This document shows positions 27,144-36,226 of a stretch of 64,000 nt of DNA, in pieces. The notes below the pieces were generated by a model. The model worked only from the letters and a program-made list of their open reading frames with translations, made no database searches and was not told the origin of the DNA. This DNA is from Denitrobaculum sp965232285 (GTDB lineage Bacteria > Pseudomonadota > Alphaproteobacteria > Kiloniellales > Kiloniellaceae). A program made the translations under genes and the position numbers. Each line of letters begins with the position of its first letter. Within the stretch, counting starts at the first letter, position 1. The stretch lies in NCBI GenBank assembly GCA_965232285.1, contig CBDDPL010000004.1, positions 4,402,001-4,466,000 on the forward strand, given 5' to 3'.

Positions 27144-27146
27144 GAT

Positions 27147-27794
27147 TTACGGCCGTAGTCCCTTGACCACGCCCTTTTGAATGACCGCTTCGTCGTAGGC
27201 TTTGCGGGCAAAGACCTCGCGCACCATGGGTTCGAAGAACTCCAGCGGCTCGCTGTCATAGGCCGGATCGAAAGACGACTGGTCCCAGCGTTCGCAGAAA
27301 TCCACGCAGGTCTGATAATAGAGGTTATCGCGGTACTTCTCGCGCTCGTACTGGTCCCAGCCGTAATGGTGGGCGTAGTAGACCATCTGGAAGGCGCCGT
27401 GGCGCTCGATGGTCCAGGCCACCTCGTCGCGCACAAAGGGCCGCAGGACCTCAGCCGCAAAGCGGTCATGGTTCTGCGGCGCCAGACCATCGCCGATATC
27501 ATGCAGCAGAGTGGCCACGACCCAGTCGGTGCCGGCGCCTTCGCGATAAGCACGGGTGGCGGACTGCAAACCATGCTCCAGCCGGGTGATCTGATAGCCG
27601 GGGATCGTTTCATCCGCCTGCAGACGCATCTCCCGCAAGACCCGCTCCGCCGTTCCCGTATGATGCGCCGCTTCCAGCTTGTGCAGCAGCAGGTATTCTT
27701 CTTTGGTTCCGTCCTTCATCTGGGTGAAGGACACCGTCTGCCCTTCCAGGTCGCCGGTTTCGGCTCTTTCGTTTTCAGCAAGCGCGTCCATCAT
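27147..27794 (-). CDS. PhnZ/TmpB-like HD-domain mixed-valent di-iron oxygenase
   Basis: A 215-residue HD-domain protein like PhnZ and TmpB, which use an Fe(II)/Fe(III) pair and O2 to break the C-P bond of 1-hydroxyphosphonates. Candidate ligands are His74 (RLEHGLQ), His98-Asp99 (LLHDIGDG), His in NHDRFAAE, His in IERHGAF, and Asp171 in CERWDQSSFDP, matching the PhnZ set. PhnZ Tyr24 and Glu27, which close the active site, align with Ile and Tyr here (ETIPGYQITRLEH), so the substrate may differ. The ATG at 27794 has GGAG six bases upstream. It follows the 2OG oxygenase gene by 23 bp. Other HD oxygenases (myo-inositol oxygenase-like) are an alternative. Confidence 0.75.
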   Translation of the reverse strand: MMDALAENERAETGDLEGQTVSFTQMKDGTKEEYLLLHKLEAAHHTGTAERVLREMRLQADETIPGYQITRLEHGLQSATRAYREGAGTDWVVATLLHDIGDGLAPQNHDRFAAEVLRPFVRDEVAWTIERHGAFQMVYYAHHYGWDQYEREKYRDNLYYQTCVDFCERWDQSSFDPAYDSEPLEFFEPMVREVFARKAYDEAVIQKGVVKGLRP

Positions 27795-27817
27795 TTCCAT
27801 CTCCAATGAAGACTCTG

Positions 27818-28675
27818 TCAGTTCGAATAGAGGCCCACCGGCTGGGCCGCATCCCGCGCCAGCACCTTCGCGTGCTCGGCTGCGATCTCTTCGTAGCGTG
27901 CGAGCGCATCCGGATCGAAGGCGGAGGGCGGCGGCGCCACATTGATCCAGTTACGCGCCCGGTCCATCCCCCGCGCCAGCATGGCATAGTCCCGTTCGCC
28001 CACGACCTGCCGCACCGCCGGCGTCACGAAGCGGATCGCAACGCCGATACGCCGGTCATCGGACTGGTTTGGACCCGACGCGTGGAACATGCGGCCATGA
28101 TGGAGCGACATCTGACCCGGTTCAAGCACCACATCGGTGGTCTGCTCCTCGTCGACGTCGACCGCGAGCTCCTGTCCGCGCGACAGCAGGTTGTCTTCAG
28201 AAAAGGTATCGTTGTGAGGCTGGATCCTCTGCTTATGTGAACCTGCCAGGAAACGCATACAGCCGGATTCCCGGGTTGCCGGCGAAAGCGCCACCCAGGC
28301 CGTCACCTCCTCGTCCGTCTCGCCGAGCCCCCAGTAGGTGAGATCCTGGTGCCAGGAGACGATTTTCGGCGTCCTGGCTTCTTTGGTGAAAAACTCGCTG
28401 CTCCAGATCAGAAGATCGGGCCCCAGGATCGACTCCACGGCATCGAGCACTTCCGCCCGCAAGGCGATCTCCGCCGCCAGGGGGACGACGTAGTGGGCAT
28501 TGACCCGAAGGTAGCTGGCCAAAGGCCGCGGCAGTTCCCCGTGCTCCCCCTGCTCCAGGTCCTCCAGGGCAGCTCTGTAGCGCTGGGTTTCACTGGAATC
28601 GAAGACCTGAAGCGGAAAGAGAAAGCCGTCGCACTGGTACTGCGCGACCGCCTCCGACGAAAGTGACCCTGACAT
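27818..28675 (-). CDS. PhyH-family 2OG-Fe(II) dioxygenase (PhnY/TmpA-like)
   Basis: A 285-residue phytanoyl-CoA dioxygenase family protein. The iron triad is His109 and Asp111 in SWHQDLTYW with the distal His in LHHGRMFHASGPN, and the 2OG-binding Arg is in RIGVAIRFVTP. In PhnY/PhnZ and TmpA/TmpB pairs the first enzyme hydroxylates the carbon next to phosphorus, and the HD partner then cleaves. The close arrangement here (23 bp before the HD gene, LysR divergent) matches those pairs. The start ATG at 28675 has AAGGAG nine bases upstream. A non-phosphonate substrate is possible. Confidence 0.78.
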   Translation of the reverse strand: MSGSLSSEAVAQYQCDGFLFPLQVFDSSETQRYRAALEDLEQGEHGELPRPLASYLRVNAHYVVPLAAEIALRAEVLDAVESILGPDLLIWSSEFFTKEARTPKIVSWHQDLTYWGLGETDEEVTAWVALSPATRESGCMRFLAGSHKQRIQPHNDTFSEDNLLSRGQELAVDVDEEQTTDVVLEPGQMSLHHGRMFHASGPNQSDDRRIGVAIRFVTPAVRQVVGERDYAMLARGMDRARNWINVAPPPSAFDPDALARYEEIAAEHAKVLARDAAQPVGLYSN

Positions 28676-28710
28676 GGAAAACAGCTCCTTCAATCGACAT
28701 CTGCTGGCTT

Positions 28711-28740
28711 TTCGAATTCTCCGCGATCCGCTTCGAAGCG
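28711..28740. promoter_or_regulatory. Candidate LysR operator between the oxygenase pair and its regulator
   Basis: Two TTCGAA sites (28711-28716 and 28732-28737) are exactly 21 bases apart, two helical turns. The second is within the perfect 12-bp palindrome CGCTTCGAAGCG (28729-28740). They lie in the 114-bp region between the divergent oxygenase and LysR genes, the expected place for an autoregulated LysR site. Confidence 0.5.
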
Positions 28741-28789
28741 AAAGCTTTGTTTCTTGCCTCTATGATTAAGCTGAACTTATCCTTCCTTC

Positions 28790-29758
28790 ATGAGTTTTAC
28801 CCGGATCCCCTCGCTGAACTGGCTGCGCGTCTTCGAGGCCGCAGCAAGAACCGAGAGTTTCGTGCAGGCCGCAAACCTGCTGGGCATGAGCCCGCCAGCG
28901 GTCAGCCAACAGATCAAGTCACTCGAGAGCTATCTGGGCAAACCTCTCTTTGAGCGCGGCCCGCGCTCGGTGACCCTGACAGACGCGGGCCGGGCCTTCC
29001 TGCCGGCGGTGCAGCAGTCCTTCCAATCCGTCGAAACCACCGCGGCCGCCCTCTTCGGCCGCCCCTCGCACGAGCCTCTGACCGTACAGGCCAGCCTTAT
29101 CCTCGCCTGTTCCTGGCTGTCCGCACGCCTTGGGAAGTTCCGCGAGGCGTATCCCGAAGTGCAGCTTCAAGTCATGACCGGGAATGATATCGAAGACTTC
29201 CGGCGCTCGGATGCGGATCTGCGCATCGTTTTCGGCACGGGCCCCGAGATTGGCGAAGAGGGCGAGAGGCTGTTCGGTGAGTGGCTTTATCCGGTCGCAA
29301 CGCCCGAGATCATGGCGGACATTCATTCACCACGGGATTTGCTGCGGCATCGTCTGATTGAGATTACGACACATCGGACCGGCTGGTTTCAGGTGCTCCA
29401 GGCCCTCGGCCCAAGCGAGGAAGACAGGGAGCATCCTGGCCTCGAAGAGATTGACATCGCGACCGCTGACATCTGTTTTGCCGACACCACGCAGCTTTCG
29501 CTGGCTTTGGCCGCCGAAGGCTATGGCATCGCCCTGGCGCGCGCGCCGGCCACGGACCGCCTGCTCGAGCTTTACGGCCTGATGCCCTGCATCAGCCAGA
29601 GAAGCGGCGGAGAAACCCAATCACCTTTCGCGATAGAAGGCTCTCGAGCCTATTATCTGACTTATCCTTCCCTGAACGGCCTGCCCCCCGCCGGCCGGAA
29701 ATTCCGTGACTGGCTGATAGCCGAGGCCCGGAAGCACTCCAGGCCTGCGGAAGCGTAA
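28790..29758 (+). CDS. LysR-family regulator (GcvA-like)
   Basis: A 322-residue LysR regulator with N-terminal helix-turn-helix (FVQAANLLGMSPPAVSQQIK) and a C-terminal ligand-binding domain. The start, IPSLNWLRVFEAAARTESF, is typical of GcvA-type members. It is divergent from the 2OG/HD oxygenase pair, so it most likely activates that pair in response to the substrate. The same arrangement is known for TmpA/TmpB-type clusters. The inducer is unknown. Confidence 0.87.
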   Translation: MSFTRIPSLNWLRVFEAAARTESFVQAANLLGMSPPAVSQQIKSLESYLGKPLFERGPRSVTLTDAGRAFLPAVQQSFQSVETTAAALFGRPSHEPLTVQASLILACSWLSARLGKFREAYPEVQLQVMTGNDIEDFRRSDADLRIVFGTGPEIGEEGERLFGEWLYPVATPEIMADIHSPRDLLRHRLIEITTHRTGWFQVLQALGPSEEDREHPGLEEIDIATADICFADTTQLSLALAAEGYGIALARAPATDRLLELYGLMPCISQRSGGETQSPFAIEGSRAYYLTYPSLNGLPPAGRKFRDWLIAEARKHSRPAEA

Positions 29759-29781
29759 GACTGAATCGCAGCAGTCCTTGG

Positions 29782-30384
29782 CTAATCAGGGAAGCGCTCA
29801 ACCAGCGCCCGCAAAGCGGTCTTGGCATCGCTCATGATCGAGACGCCGTCCCCCATCAAAAGACACTCGAGCTCCAGGTTGAGCAGGGTCTTCACGCTGG
29901 CACGCAACCGGGCAGGATCTTCCAGCTTTTCCTCCGGCAACAGCGAACAGCACCCGGGCGGATTGCCGATCACAAGATCACCGATAAAAGCCAGGCGCCG
30001 CTCACGCCAGTAGAGCACCACCTCGCCCGGTGACTTTCCAGGGGTCGCGAGTATATGGAACGGCCCGACCTGCGATCCGGGCTGCAGGTCACCATCAACT
30101 TCGCAGCCCTGCATGCGGGCATGCCGCGCGTCATCCGGATGGATCAGGGTTTCCGCTTTCGTCGCCTCACGAATGCGATTGGCGGCGCGGCTGTGGTTGC
30201 GATTGGTCACCAGGATCTGCGCGACCCCGCGCGAAACCATCCAGTCGAGACCTTCTTCGGCCGGCTCAACGGGATCGATCACAAGGTTACCACCCGGCAG
30301 TTCGACGAAATGACCGTTGAAGTCATAGCCGTGGGGCTCGGACAGGCGGGACCAGCAGTGAATGCCTTCGAGAATCTCGCGCAT
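29782..30384 (-). CDS. Metallo-beta-lactamase-fold protein with altered metal motif
   Basis: A 200-residue protein with the MBL fold seen in GHFVELPGGNLVIDPVEP, FHILATPGKSPGEVVLYWRE and LAFIGDLVIGNP. The hallmark HxHxDH is replaced by TNRNHSRAAN, keeping one His, so normal two-metal binding is doubtful. The Asp of IGDLVIG is kept, while the usual final His is in a degenerate region. The ATG at 30384 has AAAGGA and GGGAG just upstream; a longer frame would run into prfB. It lies 49 bp downstream of prfB. Function unknown. Confidence 0.7.
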   Translation of the reverse strand: MREILEGIHCWSRLSEPHGYDFNGHFVELPGGNLVIDPVEPAEEGLDWMVSRGVAQILVTNRNHSRAANRIREATKAETLIHPDDARHARMQGCEVDGDLQPGSQVGPFHILATPGKSPGEVVLYWRERRLAFIGDLVIGNPPGCCSLLPEEKLEDPARLRASVKTLLNLELECLLMGDGVSIMSDAKTALRALVERFPD

Positions 30385-30433
30385 CTCCCGATCCTTTCTT
30401 AAGAAGGCCGCCCGAACGGCGGGGTTTCCGCCG

Positions 30434-31559
30434 TTAGTTCGCCCCGGCCTCCGAACTCTCGCCGCCGAGCCGGCTGGCCAGGGACGCTTCCAGAAAGCCG
30501 TCGATGTCGCCATCCAGGACCGCGCCGGAATTGGTTGTCTCATGCCCGGTGCGCAGATCCTTGATCATCTGATAGGGCTGCAGGACGTAGGAGCGGATCT
30601 GGTGGCCCCAGCCGATATCGGTCTTGCTGTCCGCCTCTGCCTGGGCAGCCTCTTCGCGCTTCTGCAGCTCGTGCTCATAGAGGCGCGCTTTCAGCATGGC
30701 CATGGCCTGGGCCCGGTTCTTGTGCTGTGAGCGGTCGTTCTGGCACTGGACCACGATCCCGGTCGGCTCGTGCACGATGCGGATCGCACTGTCGGTCTTA
30801 TTGACGTGCTGCCCGCCGGCGCCCGAGGCCCGGAAGGTATCGACCCGCAGGTCCTTGTCCAGGACCTCGACCTCGATGGTGTCGTCCACCACCGGGTAGA
30901 CCCAGACGCTGGAGAAGGAGGTGTGGCGCCGGGCCTGGGAATCATAGGGCGAAATCCGGACCAGGCGGTGCACGCCCGACTCGGTCTTCAGCCAGCCGTA
31001 GGCGTTGTGGCCCTTCACCTGAAGCGTTGCCGACTTGATGCCGGCCTCTTCGCCGGCGCTCTCGTCCAGCCATTCGACCTTGTAGCCGTGAGCCTCTGCC
31101 CAACGGACATACATGCGCAGCAGCATCTCCGCCCAGTCTTGCGCCTCGGTTCCTCCGGCCCCGGCGTTGACCTGAAGATAGCAGTCGTTGGCGTCCGCCT
31201 CACCGGACAGCAGCGAGGCGAGCTGTTCCTTGGCCGCACGTTCCTTAAGCGCGATCAGTGCGTTCTCGGCTTCGGTGACGGTATCGGCATCGTCTTCGGC
31301 CTCGCCGAGTTCGATCAGCATGACGCCGTCTTCGACGCCCTGCTCGAATTCCTTGTAGCGGGCGATGGATTGCTCGAGATAGGTCCGCTCGCGCATGATT
31401 TTCTGCGCAGCCTCGTGGTCATCCCAAAGCGAGGGATCCTCTGCGAGAGAGTTCAGTTCGTCTAGTCGGCGTGTTGCGGCATCCAAGTCAAAGATGCCTC
31501 CTCAGCAGGGCCAACGACTGATTGATGTCGTCGACCACCGCTTGGATTTCGGCGCGCAT
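30434..31559 (-). CDS. prfB: Peptide chain release factor 2 with programmed +1 frameshift
   Basis: RF2 recognises UGA and UAA stop codons and releases the peptide. The gene starts at the ATG at 31559 and encodes 23 residues (MRAEIQAVVDDINQSLALL, then RRHL), then meets an in-frame TGA at 31490-31488 and continues after a +1 shift as DLDAATRRLDELN for 350 residues. The GGQ catalytic motif is in GAGGQHVNKTDSAIR. A +1 shift at the early UGA autoregulates RF2 in many bacteria. The MBL-fold gene follows on the same strand. Confidence 0.93.
31487..31502 (-). other. prfB programmed +1 frameshift site
   Basis: The minus strand reads AGGAGG (31502-31497), CAT, CTT, TGA, C. This is the classic arrangement: a Shine-Dalgarno-like stimulator three bases before CUU, then an in-frame UGA followed by C. 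Low RF2 allows the ribosome to slip from CUU to UUU and continue into the main frame. Confidence 0.92.
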
Positions 31560-31674
31560 GCGGCCTCCTCTGCGGACTTAAATTTTCGCTGGGTCTTTTA
31601 CGGAATTCGTGGGCCTCTGTACAGGACGACCTACAGGCTGTGCATCCTTTTGATGGGGGACAGTGCAGCCGAAC

Positions 31675-34137
31675 TCAGTAGAGGCCGCCGGAAAGGCCGC
31701 CACCGGTCGTCGCGCGCGTCGGCACCGCGCCGGTCTGACCGGACGAAGGCGTATAGCCGCCGTCAATCAGGACTTGTTGCCCCGTCGGGACGTTGTCGGG
31801 CTTGAAGGCTTCCAGCATCACCTTCTGATCACCGGGCCGGGCCAGTTGACCGGTTTCGGCATTGAGCCGCACCAGGCGGATACCCGGCGGAATGCGGAAG
31901 GGAATGGCCGCCTCTTCCTGTAGGGCGTCCGCCATGAAATCCTTGAAGATCGGGGCGGCGATGGAGGACCCCGTCTCCCTGCGCCCCAGAGTCCGGGGAT
32001 TGTCGAAACCGGTGAAGATGCCGACGGCCAGATCGGGCGAGAAGCCGACGAACCAGGAATCGAAGCTGTCGTTTGTCGTTCCGGTCTTGCCGGCCAGCGG
32101 CTTGCCGACCGCCGCGATCCGGCGCCCCGTGCCACGCTGAACCACCCCCTGCAGCATGGAGACAACCTGATAGGCGCTGCGGGGATCGGCAATCTGCTCA
32201 CGGTCATCTTCCAGTTCCGGCACCTCGCCGCCGGTCTGAAACTCCGCATTGCAAGCCTCACAGTCCCGCAGGTCATGTCGGTAGATAGTCGCGCCGTTAC
32301 GGTCCTGAATACGGTCGATCAGGCTGGGGGTGATCCGCTTACCGCCGTTTACCAGCATGGCGTAGGCGGTGGTCATGCGCATCAGCGTGGTCTCGCCGGC
32401 GCCCAGAGACATGGACAGCACCTTCTGGAGGTTCTCGTCGATCCCGAAGCGCGCCGAGTATTCGGCGACCTTTTCCATGCCGATGGTCTGGGCCAGCCGC
32501 ACCGTCATGAGATTGCGCGATTTCTCGATCCCGACCCGCATGGGCGTCGGTCCGTAGAACTTGCGCGTGTAGTTGGCGGGCTTCCACTTGCCCAGGCCGG
32601 GCCCCTGGTCGATGACAAAGGGCGCGTCCAGGATCAAGGTCGCGGGCGTGTAACCGCTGTCCAGACCCGCCAGATAGACGAAGGGCTTGAAGGCCGAGCC
32701 GGGTTGCCGTTTGGCCTGGGTGGCGCGATTGAACTGGCTCTGCTCAAAGGAAAAACCGCCGGACATGGCCAGGACCCGCCCTGTATGGGGGTCCAGCGCC
32801 ACCAGCGCGCCGTCAATCTGCGGCAACTGGCGCAGTCCGAAGGTCCCGGCCTCGTAGGCCTCGCCCTTTTCGTTCGCCTCGACAGCCTCGACCAGTACCA
32901 CGTCACCGACAGAGAGAACCTCTGAAGGGCGTTTGGGTTTGTTGCCGAAACGCTGATTCTTGAGCCATTTGCGTGCCCAGGTCAGCTCGCTCATGGGAAT
33001 GCTGCCTTCGGCGCCGTCGGCCAGGGCAATGGCGACGGCCTTTCCGGTCACTTCCCGGACCAGCGCAAGACGCCAGGGTGCCGAGCCGGCCGGCGGCTTG
33101 ATAGCGGCCAGCTTCTCCTGCCAGTCGACGGCCTGTCCGCTTTCATCTTCGAGCTTGATCGTGGTCACCGGCCCGCGCCAGCCATGGCGGCGGTCGTAGG
33201 CCAGCAGGCCTTTGCGCAGAACCCGGTCGGCAATTGCCTGCAGACGGGGATCCAGCGTGGTTCGAACCGAAAGACCGCCCTGGTAAAGTTCTTCGTCACC
33301 ATAGCTATCAACCAGCTCCCGCCGCACCTCTTCACTGAAGAAATCGGCATTGACGACCTCGGTCGCATCGCGGCGCTTCACCTCGAGCGGTTCCTGCCGT
33401 GCCGCCTCCGCTTCCTCGGCGGTAATGCGGCCGTCTTCCTGCATACGCCCGATGACCCAGTTGCGCCGGGCCAGGGCGGCCGCGTGCTTGCGGACCGGAT
33501 GGTAGTTGTTCGGCGCCTTGGGCAGGGCGGCCAGATAAGCGGCCTCCTCGATCGTCAGCTGGTCGAGCGGCTTGTTGAAGTAGTTCATGGCCGCAGCGGC
33601 GACCCCATAGGATCCGCCCCCGAGATAAATCTCGTTCAGGTAGAGATCGAGGATCCGTTCCTTGGAAAAGGTCCGCTCAATCCGAAAGGCCAGCAAGGCC
33701 TCCTTGATCTTGCGCTCGTAGGAGACCTCGTTCGTCAGCAGGAAGTTCTTGGCCACCTGCTGGGTGATGGTGGAAGCACCAACCAGGCGCCGGCCCTGGC
33801 CGATGTTGGCGATATTGGTCACCACCGCACGCAGCAGCGAGACGAAATCGATGCCCGGATGCTCGAAGAAGTTCTTGTCTTCCGCGGATAGGAAAGCATT
33901 CACCACCCGCCGCGGGATGGCCTGAATCGGAACGTAAATGCGCTTTTCGGTCGCATATTCCTCCATCAGGCGGCCATCGCCGGCGTGAATACGGGTCACC
34001 ATCGGCGGCTCGTAGTCTGCGAGCTGTTTGTAGTCCGGCAGACCGCGGCCGTAGTGGTGGAGGGCATAGAAGCCGCCGGCCACGCCGGCAAGGCCGAAAA
34101 AGACCAGGAATCCCAGAATGAAGATGAAAACTCTCAG
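31675..34137 (-). CDS. mrcA: Penicillin-binding protein 1A, apparent CTG start
   Basis: Class A PBP, a bifunctional murein transglycosylase and DD-transpeptidase at the inner membrane; about 820 residues. The glycosyltransferase Glu is in FLSAEDKNFFEHPGIDF, the transpeptidase Ser in QPGSAFKPFVY (SxxK), and KTGTTNDSFD is the KTG motif. The frame open from the stop at 34176-34174 contains no ATG, and the first GTG (34083) falls after most of the membrane segment. A CTG at 34137 with GGAG six bases before it gives RVFIFILGFLVFFGLAGVAG, the expected N-terminal anchor. I therefore infer a CTG start. AmiC lies upstream on the same strand. Confidence 0.85.
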   Translation of the reverse strand: MRVFIFILGFLVFFGLAGVAGGFYALHHYGRGLPDYKQLADYEPPMVTRIHAGDGRLMEEYATEKRIYVPIQAIPRRVVNAFLSAEDKNFFEHPGIDFVSLLRAVVTNIANIGQGRRLVGASTITQQVAKNFLLTNEVSYERKIKEALLAFRIERTFSKERILDLYLNEIYLGGGSYGVAAAAMNYFNKPLDQLTIEEAAYLAALPKAPNNYHPVRKHAAALARRNWVIGRMQEDGRITAEEAEAARQEPLEVKRRDATEVVNADFFSEEVRRELVDSYGDEELYQGGLSVRTTLDPRLQAIADRVLRKGLLAYDRRHGWRGPVTTIKLEDESGQAVDWQEKLAAIKPPAGSAPWRLALVREVTGKAVAIALADGAEGSIPMSELTWARKWLKNQRFGNKPKRPSEVLSVGDVVLVEAVEANEKGEAYEAGTFGLRQLPQIDGALVALDPHTGRVLAMSGGFSFEQSQFNRATQAKRQPGSAFKPFVYLAGLDSGYTPATLILDAPFVIDQGPGLGKWKPANYTRKFYGPTPMRVGIEKSRNLMTVRLAQTIGMEKVAEYSARFGIDENLQKVLSMSLGAGETTLMRMTTAYAMLVNGGKRITPSLIDRIQDRNGATIYRHDLRDCEACNAEFQTGGEVPELEDDREQIADPRSAYQVVSMLQGVVQRGTGRRIAAVGKPLAGKTGTTNDSFDSWFVGFSPDLAVGIFTGFDNPRTLGRRETGSSIAAPIFKDFMADALQEEAAIPFRIPPGIRLVRLNAETGQLARPGDQKVMLEAFKPDNVPTGQQVLIDGGYTPSSGQTGAVPTRATTGGGLSGGLY

Positions 34138-34336
34138 TTTGCTCTCCGTTCGTTCTGCCGGCGACTTCGGGGCTCATTCCCCCAATCTGCCGGCGAGCGA
34201 TGTTCCTGTATCTTCATGACATACGCCGAAACATCTCAATCTCTGCAGCGCCATCATACGCCTGCGACCCGCAACCAGAGTATACGCAAAAATACCTAAC
34301 AAATAATCATTGGTCTTTATGGCGATATTGGGGCCG

Positions 34337-35539
34337 TCATCGCTGATTAAAAGTCTGGTTTTCCTCGAAATAATTGCGGATCGAACGGGCAAGCGCCTGC
34401 ATCAGCTTCTTACGGTAGGCCGGTTCGCGCAGCCGCTTTTCCTCGACCCGGTTGGAAAGATAGCCGATCTCGATCAGAACCGAGGGGATCGTGGGCGACT
34501 TCAGAACAGCAAAACCTGCGTAGCGATGCGGATTGCCAAGCAGACCCGCGACCTGTCCCACCTCGTCGATCACGGTGGTCGCAAACTGATTACCCTGGTT
34601 CTTCGATTCTCGCTGCGCCAGATCAATCAGGATGTCGCGCACGACCTCGGTCTGCTGCGACAGATCAAAGCCGGCAATGATATCTGCTTTGTTTTCCTTG
34701 GCTGCCAGGCTCCTTGCCTCGGCATCCGACGACTTTTCGGACAGGGTGTAAACAGAAAAACCTTTGATTTTTCTCGATTTGTGATTGTTCGCATGCAGCG
34801 AGACGAAGAGATCGCCCTTGGCTTTGTGGGCAATATCGATCCGATCGCGGAGCGCCAGAAAAACATCGCTGTCCCGCGTCATCACCACACGAAAGCGGCC
34901 CGAGGCCTCCAGTTGATGCCGCAGCTCTCTGGCGTACTGTAGCGCCAGCTTCTTCTCCTGAAGCCCGGTGATGCTGATCGCGCCGGGGTCGACGCCGCCA
35001 TGCCCGGCATCGATGACGATCGTCGGGCGCAGGTCACCCGCCGATTTCGGCTGTACGTTGGCCGTGACCGCCGTCTCAACACTGCGCAAGGGCTCCTTGG
35101 ACTCCGCGGTAAAGCGCGCTGCCGGCGCTGCAGCAAAGGTGGCAGCCGTCACCGGCTCCACGTCCACCACCATCCGGTGCGGGCGACCGTCCCGCGGCGG
35201 AATAACGAAGACGCTCTTGATCAGGACCGGCTGCTTGAGATCCAGCACAACCCGGCTGGTTCCCGGCGCGAAGAGGCCGAAACGCAAGGCCTCGATAACG
35301 CCGCGCCCACGGGGAATACGGCTCTCCGGCACGGACCAGTCCAGTTCCGGCAGGTCGATCACGACCCGATAGGGATTGGGTAACAGAAAAACCCGGTAAT
35401 TCGGCGCTTCCGAGAGCTCCAGGACCAGGCGCGTCTTGTCCGGATGTTCTCCGACGCGGATCACCGACACCTTGGGCTTGGCGACCGCCTCACCCAGCCC
35501 GAGCACCAGAAACGCCAGAATGAGAACTAAAGCTTTCAT
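34337..35539 (-). CDS. amiC: N-acetylmuramoyl-L-alanine amidase (AmiC type)
   Basis: Periplasmic zinc amidase that splits septal murein between MurNAc and L-alanine; 400 residues. A signal peptide (ALVLILAFLVLGLGEAVA) is followed by an AMIN domain (residues about 25-130) that targets the septum, and an Amidase_3 domain from about residue 170. Zinc and catalytic residues are in DAGHGGVDPGA, SLHANNHKSR and IEIGYLSN. It lies upstream of the PBP1A gene on the same strand (about 200 bp), the usual amiC-mrcA pairing of Alphaproteobacteria. Confidence 0.93.
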   Translation of the reverse strand: MKALVLILAFLVLGLGEAVAKPKVSVIRVGEHPDKTRLVLELSEAPNYRVFLLPNPYRVVIDLPELDWSVPESRIPRGRGVIEALRFGLFAPGTSRVVLDLKQPVLIKSVFVIPPRDGRPHRMVVDVEPVTAATFAAAPAARFTAESKEPLRSVETAVTANVQPKSAGDLRPTIVIDAGHGGVDPGAISITGLQEKKLALQYARELRHQLEASGRFRVVMTRDSDVFLALRDRIDIAHKAKGDLFVSLHANNHKSRKIKGFSVYTLSEKSSDAEARSLAAKENKADIIAGFDLSQQTEVVRDILIDLAQRESKNQGNQFATTVIDEVGQVAGLLGNPHRYAGFAVLKSPTIPSVLIEIGYLSNRVEEKRLREPAYRKKLMQALARSIRNYFEENQTFNQR

Positions 35540-36226
35540 GTGCCACAGTTTTTAATGCCGAATCGGGCGAAACAAAGGTTTTCGCGCGGCAATCCTGTTT
35601 CGAGATGTATCCGATTCATGTAATTGCAACCAGTAAAATTCACGCCCAAATACGGGATGGCAGTCTTCTAAGTCCTTGACTCTTGCTGTATCAGACGATC
35701 AGAGCCCGTGAAATTCGGCTTCTTGAAAGCGATTTCAACAAATATAGGGATCTCGACCAAGTCTTCGCGTATCCATCCAAAAAATAACGAAAAATTAGGG
35801 TGTGACACATATAGGGCAGTGCTGTTACTCTGCGCGTGGAACGTTCTTAACCAAGATGACGTGCTGGCTATTGGCCCAACGTCGGAACGGTTACCTTCAA
35901 ACGACCTGACGGCACGGCACCTTTATCCCTGAATGGGTCCCGACACGGGAAGGAATGGTCGGCAGGGCCGGGCGCAGGATTGCCGGGATCAAGAACGGCG
36001 ACGACAACCGGCGGAGCCAGCACAATATTTGCCTGCTCCGCGACAAATTCATCGTTTGCGCGCCGAGACGCGCAAACAAAGGCAAGCGTTCTGAGCCGCC
36101 ATAACCGCGACGGAACGCACTATCGTGAGACCGCTTGGATGGTTTTTAACCAGCCAGTACAGAATTACGCGCCCCGCCCCGCCTTAATTGCGCGCGGCGC
36201 AGGATGCGCGTTGGAGTTTCCAATTA
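35540..36226 (+). promoter_or_regulatory. Long leader/intergenic region before rne
   Basis: Nearly 690 bp lies between amiC and rne, which are divergent. No coding frame is convincing; the one open frame (35708-35932) has no recognisable protein. The left part is AT-rich and should hold the amiC and rne promoters. The remainder is probably the long 5' leader of rne, used for feedback control by RNase E in other bacteria. This is inference from the gap length and position. Confidence 0.45.

Noticed and set aside
35708..35932. Open frame of 74 codons upstream of rne
   Set aside because: No recognisable protein, weak start context, AT-rich region; better explained as leader of rne.
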